This document shows, one piece after another, positions 6,821-14,268 of a DNA stretch of 15,863 nt; the stretch's first letter is position 1, and the number at the start of each line of letters is the position of its first letter. The position numbers and the translations under genes were made by a program. The DNA lies in NCBI GenBank assembly GCA_035310125.1, contig DATGEP010000384.1, forward strand, positions 1 to 15,863, in the 5' to 3' direction. The notes under the pieces were generated by a model. It worked only from the letters and a program-made list of their open reading frames with translations, was not told the DNA's origin and did no database searches. The stretch comes from DATGEP01 sp035310125 (GTDB lineage Bacteria > Chloroflexota > Ktedonobacteria > Ktedonobacterales > JADMIN01).

Positions 6821-8620
6821 TCAAGCCAAACCTGTTTTGCCCGGCGCGAGACCACCAAGACCAAACGTGATATGGGGAGTGGAGGACTTTATGCGTGGCA
6901 TTCCACGACCCGCGACTCCGTGAGGAGAAAGATCGTGACGGATCGGCGGGTTACTGATATGGCGTCTTGGCCAGCGCACTAGATCGGCGCCCTCGGCGAT
7001 TACGTAGTCGGCGGTGCGAGCCGCGAGTGCCTGGATGGTGAGGCCTGGATTGGCTGATCCTTGGGTAGGCAAGATGCTACCATCGCAAACGAACAGATTG
7101 GCAATGTCGTGCGTACGCCCGAAACTATCGGTAACAGAGGTGCGCGGGTCGGCCCCCATGCGGGCACCGCCAACAAGATGCGCATAGCGTGGCTCCTCAA
7201 CGACTTCAGTCGCTCCCGCCGCTTCCATTACCTCCATGGCCTTTTGGACACCCCATCGAATGAGCTTCTTATCGTTATCGTGGAGTCCGAACGTCACTTT
7301 GGCGACTGGCAGGCCAAAGTCATCGGTTTCAGTTGCCAGGGTAACGCGGTTATCCTCCCATGGAAGGATCTCGCCAAGAAAGCCGAAAGCGCACCAATGG
7401 TTGTAGTCCATCATGACGCGACGCAGACCCCAGCCCCAGGCGCCCTTCGCTACGGCCATCTGCTTGGCAAACGCGATTGGCAGCGGGCCAACAGTCTGAA
7501 TGGCGAAGCCTCGCACAAAGTCCCGCCGGGGATCGGTTTCATAAAACTCTTCGGTTAGGGCATGCGCTGGCGGCGCCTTGTACATACGAACCGGCTCGTC
7601 GAAACGACCCAAGATGATGTTACCAGCCTGCACCATAAGATACTTGCCAACGGTGCCACTGGAATTCGCGAGACCCTGCTCGAAGCCGGCACAGGCGGAG
7701 TTCAGGAGCAGGCGCGGCGTCTCGATGGCATAACCGCAGACGATGATAACTCTGGCGTGCTGCTCATGCTCGTGTTTGTGCTCATCGAAATAGCTCACAC
7801 TGTGGGCCAGACCGTTCTTGTCGAGATTGATGCGTGCGACCATGCAGCGCGCGCGGATCTCCGCGCCATGCCTGATGGCATCCGGTACATGACTGATGAG
7901 CGTGCTTTGCTTGGCACCGACCTTACACCCCTGGATGCAGAAGCCACGATAGATGCAATGAGGACGATCACCGAACGCGCCAGCATTGATGGCGACGGGA
8001 CCGCCCGCCACCACGGGAATGCCGAGAGCGGTACAGCCTCTCACGAGCATATCCCCAACGCCACCCAGTGGATGCTGGCCGTATGAGTAGCCGTGTGGAT
8101 CGCCCCACGGATAGTATGCCGGACCAGAGACTGGAATCTCTCTCTCTAGCATTTCGTAATACGGTTTGAGATCCTGATAGGAGATGGGCCAATCGGCGCC
8201 CAGACCCGTATCGGTGTAGACGGAAAAGTCTGACGGGTGAAAGCGCGGAGTGAAACCGGCCCAATGGACCGACCCGCCACCAACGCCGTGACCACTATTA
8301 TTGTCGCCCAGCGTAACGGGGTCGTCACCTCCAGTGATGCGTAGATCATTCCAGTAGAGTTTGCCTGACCCTGCCTCATCGCTCACCCAGTCACGCTCAG
8401 TATCCCAGAAAGGGCCAGCCTCGAAGCCGACAACCCGGAAACCGGCGCGGGCAAGCCGTTGAAGCAGCACGCCACCGGCGGAACCGATGCCAACGATGGC
8501 AACATCTACTTCTTCGCCCGGAGCAAAGGTGCGCATAGATCCATCCATAGTCTGGATGGGCCCCAACATATGCTTGCCAGGCTGTGCGGTGTCAAATGGA
8601 CCAAACAATGGCTTCTTCAC
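6821..8620 (-). CDS. GMC-family FAD oxidoreductase with a [3Fe-4S]-type Cys motif (glucose/gluconate dehydrogenase-like catalytic subunit)
   Basis: 599 residues. GMC dehydrogenases oxidise an alcohol carbon of a sugar, sugar acid or polyol with FAD. Visible: the FAD dinucleotide motif GIGSAGG (44-50) ending in FEAG (66-69), GVGGGSVHWAG (112-122), and the C-terminal GMC domain with HLVGGARMGADP (481-492, His481 in the place of the catalytic base) and GSANPGLTIQALAART (521-536, Asn524). Cys222, Cys228 and Cys232 form C-x5-C-x3-C, the spacing I recall for the [3Fe-4S] cluster of the Burkholderia FAD-glucose dehydrogenase. The start is GTG (8618-8620) with a perfect AAGGAG 7 nt upstream (8628-8633, complement). 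It begins 14 nt after the subunit-3 gene, clearly one operon. Neither this protein nor its partner has a signal peptide. The last 55 residues are a Pro/Arg/His-rich extension beyond the usual end. The substrate is unknown. Confidence 0.92.
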   Translation of the reverse strand: MKKPLFGPFDTAQPGKHMLGPIQTMDGSMRTFAPGEEVDVAIVGIGSAGGVLLQRLARAGFRVVGFEAGPFWDTERDWVSDEAGSGKLYWNDLRITGGDDPVTLGDNNSGHGVGGGSVHWAGFTPRFHPSDFSVYTDTGLGADWPISYQDLKPYYEMLEREIPVSGPAYYPWGDPHGYSYGQHPLGGVGDMLVRGCTALGIPVVAGGPVAINAGAFGDRPHCIYRGFCIQGCKVGAKQSTLISHVPDAIRHGAEIRARCMVARINLDKNGLAHSVSYFDEHKHEHEQHARVIIVCGYAIETPRLLLNSACAGFEQGLANSSGTVGKYLMVQAGNIILGRFDEPVRMYKAPPAHALTEEFYETDPRRDFVRGFAIQTVGPLPIAFAKQMAVAKGAWGWGLRRVMMDYNHWCAFGFLGEILPWEDNRVTLATETDDFGLPVAKVTFGLHDNDKKLIRWGVQKAMEVMEAAGATEVVEEPRYAHLVGGARMGADPRTSVTDSFGRTHDIANLFVCDGSILPTQGSANPGLTIQALAARTADYVIAEGADLVRWPRRHISNPPIRHDLSPHGVAGRGMPRIKSSTPHITFGLGGLAPGKTGLA

Positions 8621-8634
8621 AATGAGACTCCTTG

Positions 8635-9483
8635 TTAGTGTGTGCCGCCCACGCCTCCCATGGATGGCCGCGTGTGTAGCTCTCCCTCAAGAGGCGACTC
8701 CTTGCCAATGGGCCGGTAGGTATCTGAAAGCGCGAGGGGTGGCGCATCCCACTCGTAGCGACGCTCTTCTACTTCCCATGGCTCCGGCTCGCCATGATGC
8801 AAGCGCATATACCCGCGTGGATAGGCTGGACCACCGAATCCGATCTCATCCCAGGCGTACGGATGGGCGTAGTAGATGTGTACCGTGTCGTTCACGACGA
8901 TTTGCCAGAGGCGCGACAGCGACAGTTGGCTCCAGAATTCGTCGCCAGCTGGTGGAGTTCCATCATGGATAGATTGCAGAACGTAGTCTTGATGGTCGGC
9001 GCGAAGCTCCTCATATGGCATGTGAAAGACATGCTGGGCGATTGCCTGTACCCCCTTGATGAATAACCGGTACGTCTCGCGCTGTGGTGGCATGGTCTCG
9101 TAGCGGTAGCCATTGATCGTATCCTCCAAGAGTTTTTCGTCCAGGAAGGGTACGATGGGGATTTTGTGCGCATCGTCGCGGTCGTCCTGAGGGAGGATGC
9201 GAGAGGTGACAGCAACCATGACGCCGTGCTCTTCAGGCGAAAAGAAACGGATGGGGGGAATCTCAGTGACGCGCTTGAGGATGACGGCGCGTGTCGCTTC
9301 GTCCCAGAACGCCTGCTGGCGCAGTGTTGAGAAGCCTGGGTAGTAGCCGGGCTGAGCGGTGGGAAGAATAGGGTTGCCAGTCTTGGAGTCGCGCGGGAGA
9401 TTATCGCGGCTCACTGTTGGATGAGCATCAGCGCGTTTGGCACCGCGGGCTCTAGAGTTGTTTTGGATGCCCTTGAGTTTCAT
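8635..9483 (-). CDS. Gluconate 2-dehydrogenase subunit 3-like protein (GMC partner subunit)
   Basis: 282 residues. The core at about 77-215 follows the subunit-3 pattern: FFSPEEHGVMVAVTSRILPQDDRD (80-103), a middle helical part, FWSQLSLSRLWQIVVNDTV (163-181), then YYAHPYAWDEIGFGGPAYPRGYMRL (184-208) with the typical closing A-Y-P-R-G-Y. In characterised complexes this small subunit binds the GMC catalytic subunit, helps its folding and carries a Tat signal for export of both. Here the N-terminus (1-55) is hydrophilic and basic with no twin-arginine plus hydrophobic stretch, and the protein is longer than the roughly 170-250 residues usual for the exported form, with a 50-residue C-terminal tail. 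ATG at 9481-9483 overlaps the stop of the upstream membrane gene (ATGA) and has GGGAG 8 nt upstream. Expected role: stabilising partner of the GMC enzyme, probably in the cytoplasm. Confidence 0.88.
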   Translation of the reverse strand: MKLKGIQNNSRARGAKRADAHPTVSRDNLPRDSKTGNPILPTAQPGYYPGFSTLRQQAFWDEATRAVILKRVTEIPPIRFFSPEEHGVMVAVTSRILPQDDRDDAHKIPIVPFLDEKLLEDTINGYRYETMPPQRETYRLFIKGVQAIAQHVFHMPYEELRADHQDYVLQSIHDGTPPAGDEFWSQLSLSRLWQIVVNDTVHIYYAHPYAWDEIGFGGPAYPRGYMRLHHGEPEPWEVEERRYEWDAPPLALSDTYRPIGKESPLEGELHTRPSMGGVGGTH

Positions 9484-10640
9484 CCCTGTTTCTCCCTTCG
9501 CATCAGGCTGGCAAGCACGCCAAGGAAACCAGTGGCAGCATAGAGGAGCGGCGCGAAGATAGGCGGGCCGTAGATGACGTTATAGAGTGGCTTCCTGAGG
9601 CCACCTGGCATTCTGGTAATCCCGCGCACGTGGAACACGAAGCCCGTCGCACCGACGACGGTCGCCGCGACAGACGCGACGGGTAGCGCGGTGCGAGCGA
9701 CGGTTCGGCTGAAGATAGCACCAATGCCCGCGAAGGCGATAGCGGGTGCTATCAGGATGGGTAACCATTCGACGCCGTAGCGGAAGTTGTTCTTGTAATG
9801 TGAATAGAGCGATTCCATCCCATTCAGCATCGCGGAGGCGGCGGTGGCCCCAGCCAATGTTCGCTGAAAGCGGCCCTCACGCAATTCGTGATCAAGCGTC
9901 AGCCCTTCGCGGATGAGCCCACGTGGGAGCCAGCCAAGCCATGGTGGCATGTTGGAACGTGGACTCAGGTTCGGCAGCGCATAGCAGGGATCATCCTCCC
10001 GCCGCAGAAAGGTCGCCATGAGGCCAAGAAAACCGCCGATGGTGAGCAGGAGCGGCGCGAAAAGCGGTGGACCCATGACGATATTGACGACGGGAATGCG
10101 CCAACCGCCTGGCTTTCGGGCAATGCCGCGAATGTGAAAGAAGAAGCCAGTAGCGCCGTCCACAAGCAAGGCCACGGAGGAGATCGGTAGCAACGTCCGA
10201 GCGACACGTCGGTTGAAGTAGCCCCAGACACCCGCGACCACTAACATGGGGCTGATGAGTACCGGGCTGTACATCACGCGCTGGCTGTAGCTACCCTGGT
10301 AATGCTCGTAGGTGACTTCGAGGCCGCCGAGCAAGCCGGACAGACCAGCAATAAGCGCGAGACTGCGCTGAAAGCGTCCCTCGCGGATGTGCTGGTCAAC
10401 GACGATGCTCTCATGCGTGATGGCTCGTGGCAGCAGGCTCATCCAGGCAGGGCGGAGTTTTGCATGAAATGGGGGCCACTCAATGGGAGCACGACTGGCG
10501 CGGACACTCCTGGAAATATGAGGAATCGCTGGCATTTTGGCGCGTGGAGCACGTGGATATGCGTCCTGGCTGGGCAACAGCGGGCGCAACGCGCGTTCTC
10601 TCGCATCTTTGAGACGATTGAGTGATGAGATGACAGCCAA
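9480..10640 (-). CDS. Internally duplicated eight-helix membrane protein, family not recognised
   Basis: 386 residues made of two copies of one unit, about 63-215 and 231-383. From REGRFQR (86 and 254) to LRRE/MRRE (215 and 383) the copies align without a gap over 130 residues with about half identical positions, sharing TGF-x-F-H-x-RGI-x-R-x-PGG and GPP-x-FAPLL. Each copy has about four hydrophobic segments (copy 1: 93-110, 124-140, 146-168, 188-212), so eight in all. Residues 1-62 are basic, Pro/Ala-rich and soluble. Conserved His (113/281 and 169/337) and Arg in both copies might bind a cofactor or a charged ligand, but no heme-binding pair is obvious. The start is TTG (10638-10640) with GAGG 9 nt upstream; the next in-frame ATG (10533-10535) has no ribosome site. 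Its stop overlaps the start of the subunit-3 gene by 4 nt, so it belongs to the GMC complex operon, as anchor, acceptor or transporter. Confidence 0.85.
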   Translation of the reverse strand: MAVISSLNRLKDARERALRPLLPSQDAYPRAPRAKMPAIPHISRSVRASRAPIEWPPFHAKLRPAWMSLLPRAITHESIVVDQHIREGRFQRSLALIAGLSGLLGGLEVTYEHYQGSYSQRVMYSPVLISPMLVVAGVWGYFNRRVARTLLPISSVALLVDGATGFFFHIRGIARKPGGWRIPVVNIVMGPPLFAPLLLTIGGFLGLMATFLRREDDPCYALPNLSPRSNMPPWLGWLPRGLIREGLTLDHELREGRFQRTLAGATAASAMLNGMESLYSHYKNNFRYGVEWLPILIAPAIAFAGIGAIFSRTVARTALPVASVAATVVGATGFVFHVRGITRMPGGLRKPLYNVIYGPPIFAPLLYAATGFLGVLASLMRREKQG

Positions 10641-10896
10641 GGTGAGTTGCCTCTTTCTCTATGATAGCGAGCGCATAAGCGCTTACTGGAAAGCGCACGT
10701 CGCATGAGCCACCAAGCGACTGGGGCGGTGGCTGCGCCGCTGACGGCGATCCGCTCGCGATGGCAGTTTTGGGAAGGAACGCAATTTCCCACAGATAAAT
10801 ACTTCCATCTGCTCGAAAAGCGCTGGCACGACCCGCCACCGCGCCGTGTCCGCCAGCACAATACGCTCATCATCCGAGCGGCGGCTGAGTGAGAGC

Positions 10897-12003
10897 TTAG
10901 ACCGCATATTTCTCCGCCTCCGCCCGTTTGAGAGAAAGGCCGATGCCAGGGCGCGAGAGATCCGGGCGAAGCTCGCCCTCAACGGGCGTGACCACGCCCT
11001 CGAACAGCATGCGCTCAATACGCACATGATCGTGAAAGTATTCACACGGGGAGAGCCGCGCGGGAACCGCACAACAGGCATGCAGATGCTGAGCGGGAGC
11101 GCAATGCGCTGATATCGGCAGTTGGAATGCTTCGCACAGTGCTCCCGCGCGCAGGAAACCCGTGATGCCGCCGCAGCGAGTGCAATCCGCCTGCTGCACA
11201 TCTACAGCGCCGGCAGCCAGCATGCGCTTGAAGTACCAGAGGTCATAGCCGTATTCACCGGCGGCGACGTCCATACCAGCGGGAGCGCGGTCGCGCAGTA
11301 GACGCAGCCCCTCCAGGTCATTTGAGGAAACGGGTTCTTCAAACCAGACGACGCCGAGTGACGCGAAGGCTTCCGCGCTCTGAAGCGCCTGTTTACGTGT
11401 ATATGCGCCATTCGCGTCCACATAGAGGTCAGCAGAGTCGCCAATGGCTTCGCGAGCCGCTTTGACACGTCCAACATCTTCGTCGGGGTGCGTGCCAATT
11501 TTCATCTTCACGCGCGGAATACCCTGCGCCACCCATCCAGCAAGCTGGTCATGTAACCGCTGAAGAGGATAAGTAGTGAAGCCACCACTCCCGTAAACCG
11601 GCACGGACTGACGCACCATACCCAAGAGTTTACAGAGAGGCAGGTCGAGCAGATGGGCTTTCAAATCCCAGAGCGCATTGTCTATGGCGGAGATAGCCAT
11701 CGAGGCGACACCAGGGCGGCCACTATTGCGGATGGCGTTCACCATTTCATTCCATGCAGCGGGGACATCGAGTGCGTCTTTGCCCACGACGATGGCGGCG
11801 AGCGTCTCGTTGATGAGAGTCGCTGTGGCGAGGTCGGCGTAGGTGTAACCAAGACCCACGCGGCCACCGCCGCTGGCTTCGACGAGAACGAGAGTGGTGG
11901 AGTCCCACGCGAAGGTGCCGTCGGCCTCGGGATAGTCAGTCGGTATCGTATACGCTGAGACCCTCACGTGGTCTATCGAGATGTCAATGGCGCGGGTTGC
12001 CAT
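10897..12003 (-). CDS. Enolase-superfamily enzyme, mandelate racemase/acid-sugar dehydratase type
   Basis: 368 residues from the ATG at 12001-12003, preceded by GGAAGGAT (AAGGA 9 nt away); an in-frame ATG 12 codons upstream is less well placed. Enolase-superfamily members abstract a proton alpha to a carboxylate with Mg2+ help; mandelate-racemase types mostly dehydrate sugar acids such as gluconate, galactonate or galactarate to 2-keto-3-deoxy acids. The capping domain is at about 6-130 and the barrel at 135-350. Catalytic set: KMK (Lys166, Lys168), metal ligands Asp196 (DANGAY), Glu222 (FEEP) and Glu250 (AGEYG), the dyad Asp273 (QQADCTRCGGITG) and His300 (ISAHCAP). Lys168 and His300 are the two expected acid/base residues. 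The C-terminal part has several Cys (274, 277, 301, 310, 311, 320). Its gap of 256 nt to the next gene and 158 nt from the TPP gene leaves co-transcription open. The substrate is not determinable. Confidence 0.9.
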   Translation of the reverse strand: MATRAIDISIDHVRVSAYTIPTDYPEADGTFAWDSTTLVLVEASGGGRVGLGYTYADLATATLINETLAAIVVGKDALDVPAAWNEMVNAIRNSGRPGVASMAISAIDNALWDLKAHLLDLPLCKLLGMVRQSVPVYGSGGFTTYPLQRLHDQLAGWVAQGIPRVKMKIGTHPDEDVGRVKAAREAIGDSADLYVDANGAYTRKQALQSAEAFASLGVVWFEEPVSSNDLEGLRLLRDRAPAGMDVAAGEYGYDLWYFKRMLAAGAVDVQQADCTRCGGITGFLRAGALCEAFQLPISAHCAPAQHLHACCAVPARLSPCEYFHDHVRIERMLFEGVVTPVEGELRPDLSRPGIGLSLKRAEAEKYAV

Positions 12004-12082
12004 CGGAATATATCCTTCCACGAGATATGTCGTGCGCATGGAGTACCGTAGCTGGTGGAAAGCGACGGCACCATGCGGGTTG

Positions 12083-12107
12083 AACCCATCGGGGAAATCC
12101 CTGGGTT
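12083..12107 (-). other. Stem-loop between the TPP enzyme and the enolase-superfamily gene
   Basis: AACCCA (12083-12088) pairs with TGGGTT (12102-12107), and inside it GGG (12092-12094) with CCC (12099-12101), loop about 4 nt. It is about 55 nt after the TPP-gene stop and 80 nt before the next start. A U-run is missing on the minus strand, so it may be a weak terminator, an mRNA-stability stem or a leader element. Confidence 0.35.
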
Positions 12108-12161
12108 GCCCTCTACAGATTCCGGCAGGGATAGAAGATGAGCGCGTCAGCCGGACCGAAT

Positions 12162-14054
12162 TTACGTGAGGGCTTTGCCGAGCTTATCCAGCGTTTGGCC
12201 GATAATTCCCTTGCCGCCGTTCTCTTCCAAGACCAGGTCTATCTTGTCACGGAAGGCGGTCAGCGCAATGCGCGGACCCTGGGGAGTACCCTTAGCAAGC
12301 GCCTCCGCGAAGTGCAGCGCCTGTTCTGGCTTGATCTTAGCGGGCAACGGCGGCTCATTGGGATCCACGATGCAATCGAGGACGGCGGGGCCAGGAATCG
12401 CAAGGAACTGTTGCATTACCTCGTCAATCTGGTGGGGGTTCTCGATACGGAGCCCTTGCGCGCCAGCGGCTCGCGCCCACATTGCGAAGTCCGCTCCCTC
12501 GAGTTCCACGACGTATTCCGGGTTACCGAGGAAGACGATCTGCTCCCATTTGATCTGGGCGAGATAGTGGTTATTCATGATGATGACCTTGATCGGCAGA
12601 TTGTACTTCACCGCAGTGAGCATCTCGCCCATCAACATCGTAAATCCACCGTCGCCAACAAAGGCCACCACCTGGCGATCAGGATGAGCAGCCTGCGCAC
12701 CTATCGCATATGGGAGACCGGGCGCCATGGTAGCAAGATTCCCGGAGCAGGAGTACATTTGGTCCCGCTTGAGCGAGAAGTTACGGGCGATCCAGGTGGT
12801 GTTAGCACCGCTATCCCCTGTGATGATGGCGTTGGGCGCGGCGTATTTGCTGAGTGCATGCGCGACAACCTGGGGCTTCATAGGCATTTCCATGCGCATG
12901 CCTTCGGCTTCAATACCGCGATTCCAGTGCTCCATGCCCTGCCGCGCCTGTTCCAGAAAGGCGCGGTCACTCTTGCGTTGAAGTAGCGGAAGCAACGCCA
13001 GGAGCGTAGCTTTGGAGTCGCCAGCCAGGCCAACTTCTATGGGATAACGCAGACCAAGCCGCGTTTCGTCAATATCTATCTGGACGCCGCGCGCCTTACC
13101 GGGTTTGGGCAGGTAGGCAGGATAGGGGTACGAGCTGCCGATGATGAGCAGCGTATCGCACTGCTCCATAACGTCTTCGCTGGGTCGCGTGCCAAGCAGC
13201 CCCAATCCGCCAGTGGTAAATGGGCTATCGTCGGGTACCACGCCCTTGCCGAGAAGCGCTTTCACGATGGGCGCCCCAAGCAAATCGGCAACCTGCTCCA
13301 ATTCCTTTCGGGCCTGGATCGCGCCGTGGCCAGCAAGAATCGCGACCTTGGTGCCAGCATTCAGAATCTCAGCGGCCTGGCGAACCTCTTCGTACGCGGG
13401 CGCAACAGCAGCACCTGTCGAAGCGGCGCCGATCTGGGTACCATCGTGCCCGTTCGCCGCGTAGAAGCCCGAATGGAAGGGTGACACTTGACCGGGTGTC
13501 CTGGAGGGGCCGCCTGGCTCCGCGTTGATTTCCTGTTTATACGCCGTCACCTGATAGTCTATTGGGAAGGTGATATGCGCTACCGCTCGCTGGGAGAGCG
13601 CGACGCGACACGCTGTGTTGATGAGATTGTAGATGTCGCTCGCACCTTGAACTTGCTGGTTGTAGGCGGTCACATCCTCGAACAGTGAGAGCAAATTGAC
13701 CTCTTGCTGGTAGCTCGAGCCAAGCAGGTCACTGTACTGCTGGCCAGTGAGCGAGAGTACAGCGGCCCCGTCCATCTTCGCGTCATACAGACCGTTGAGC
13801 AAGTGAATGGCGCCAGGGCCGCTGGTCGCGACACAGACGCCGAGTCTCCCGGTGAATTTCGAATAGGCGCACGCGGCAAAAGCCGCCGCCTCCTCGTGCC
13901 GCACCTGAATGAACTTGATCTGGTCTTGATGTTCGCGGAACGCTTCGATGATACCGTTGATGCCATCGCCTGGGATGCCGAAGACGGTGTCAACACCCCA
14001 GGCGATGAGACGCTCCACCATCATGCCCGACGCGGTTTTCTTTGCCATGTGCAT
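12162..14054 (-). CDS. Thiamine-diphosphate enzyme of the pyruvate oxidase/acetolactate synthase group
   Basis: 630 residues, about 60 longer than E. coli pyruvate oxidase (572). The order is Pyr domain (about 1-175), FAD/central domain (about 225-365) and PP domain (about 395-580). Visible: FGIPGDGINGI (25-35), catalytic Glu54 in VRHEEAAAF, TSGPGAIHLLNGLYDAKMD (77-95), a TGDSGANT turn (422-429), and the ThDP motif GDGG (467-470) ending in NN (494-495). The GINGI, YDAKMD and FIQVRHEEAAAF pattern is closer to PoxB-like pyruvate:quinone oxidoreductases than to IlvB, suggesting pyruvate decarboxylation to acetate or acetyl phosphate. A Gly/Ala/Ser/Pro-rich insert (about 181-225) separates the first two domains. 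The C-terminus (about 590-630) has a possible amphipathic helix. ATG at 14052-14054, AAGGAG (14060-14065, complement) 5 nt upstream. Separated from neighbours by 214 and 158 nt. Acetolactate synthase or a sulfoacetaldehyde-type activity remain alternatives. Confidence 0.9.
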   Translation of the reverse strand: MHMAKKTASGMMVERLIAWGVDTVFGIPGDGINGIIEAFREHQDQIKFIQVRHEEAAAFAACAYSKFTGRLGVCVATSGPGAIHLLNGLYDAKMDGAAVLSLTGQQYSDLLGSSYQQEVNLLSLFEDVTAYNQQVQGASDIYNLINTACRVALSQRAVAHITFPIDYQVTAYKQEINAEPGGPSRTPGQVSPFHSGFYAANGHDGTQIGAASTGAAVAPAYEEVRQAAEILNAGTKVAILAGHGAIQARKELEQVADLLGAPIVKALLGKGVVPDDSPFTTGGLGLLGTRPSEDVMEQCDTLLIIGSSYPYPAYLPKPGKARGVQIDIDETRLGLRYPIEVGLAGDSKATLLALLPLLQRKSDRAFLEQARQGMEHWNRGIEAEGMRMEMPMKPQVVAHALSKYAAPNAIITGDSGANTTWIARNFSLKRDQMYSCSGNLATMAPGLPYAIGAQAAHPDRQVVAFVGDGGFTMLMGEMLTAVKYNLPIKVIIMNNHYLAQIKWEQIVFLGNPEYVVELEGADFAMWARAAGAQGLRIENPHQIDEVMQQFLAIPGPAVLDCIVDPNEPPLPAKIKPEQALHFAEALAKGTPQGPRIALTAFRDKIDLVLEENGGKGIIGQTLDKLGKALT

Positions 14055-14064
14055 TCGTACTCCT

Positions 14065-14082
14065 TTATCACTCTTATCACTC
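14065..14082 (-). repeat. Two tandem 9-nt repeats just upstream of the TPP-enzyme start
   Basis: TTATCACTC occurs twice in direct tandem (14065-14073 and 14074-14082). On the mRNA strand it reads GAGTGATAA twice, next to the AAGGAG ribosome site. It may be replication slippage or a bound leader element; the spacing to the start is unaffected. Confidence 0.5.
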
Positions 14083-14268
14083 TACGAGCCTGTTCTTCTG
14101 CGACGCGTGGCTCAGGATTGCATTCAGCGTGCCAGGCGCACCGCGCGATACTTCCCGACGACGGGCGATAGCACAGGTGACGCCTTTCACCCTATTCCGC
14201 TGGGCCCGGGGGCGAGAAGCCAGCGATGCGCCGACTTCGTGACTTGTGAGCGTCTCACATGCTGGCCG

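Noticed and set aside
10661..10666. TATCAT (minus strand) as a -10 box for the GMC operon
   Set aside because: It lies only about 20 nt from the TTG start, so a transcript would begin at or inside the ribosome-binding site, and no -35 is visible.
10704..10892. Open frame of 62 codons on the plus strand between the enolase-superfamily and duplicated membrane genes
   Set aside because: Opposite to all other genes, no ribosome site and no recognisable motif. I considered a small regulator but have no support.
12138..12986. Open frame of 282 codons on the plus strand
   Set aside because: It lies antisense to the TPP-enzyme gene, which has clear motifs; the translation has no recognisable domain and no good ribosome site.
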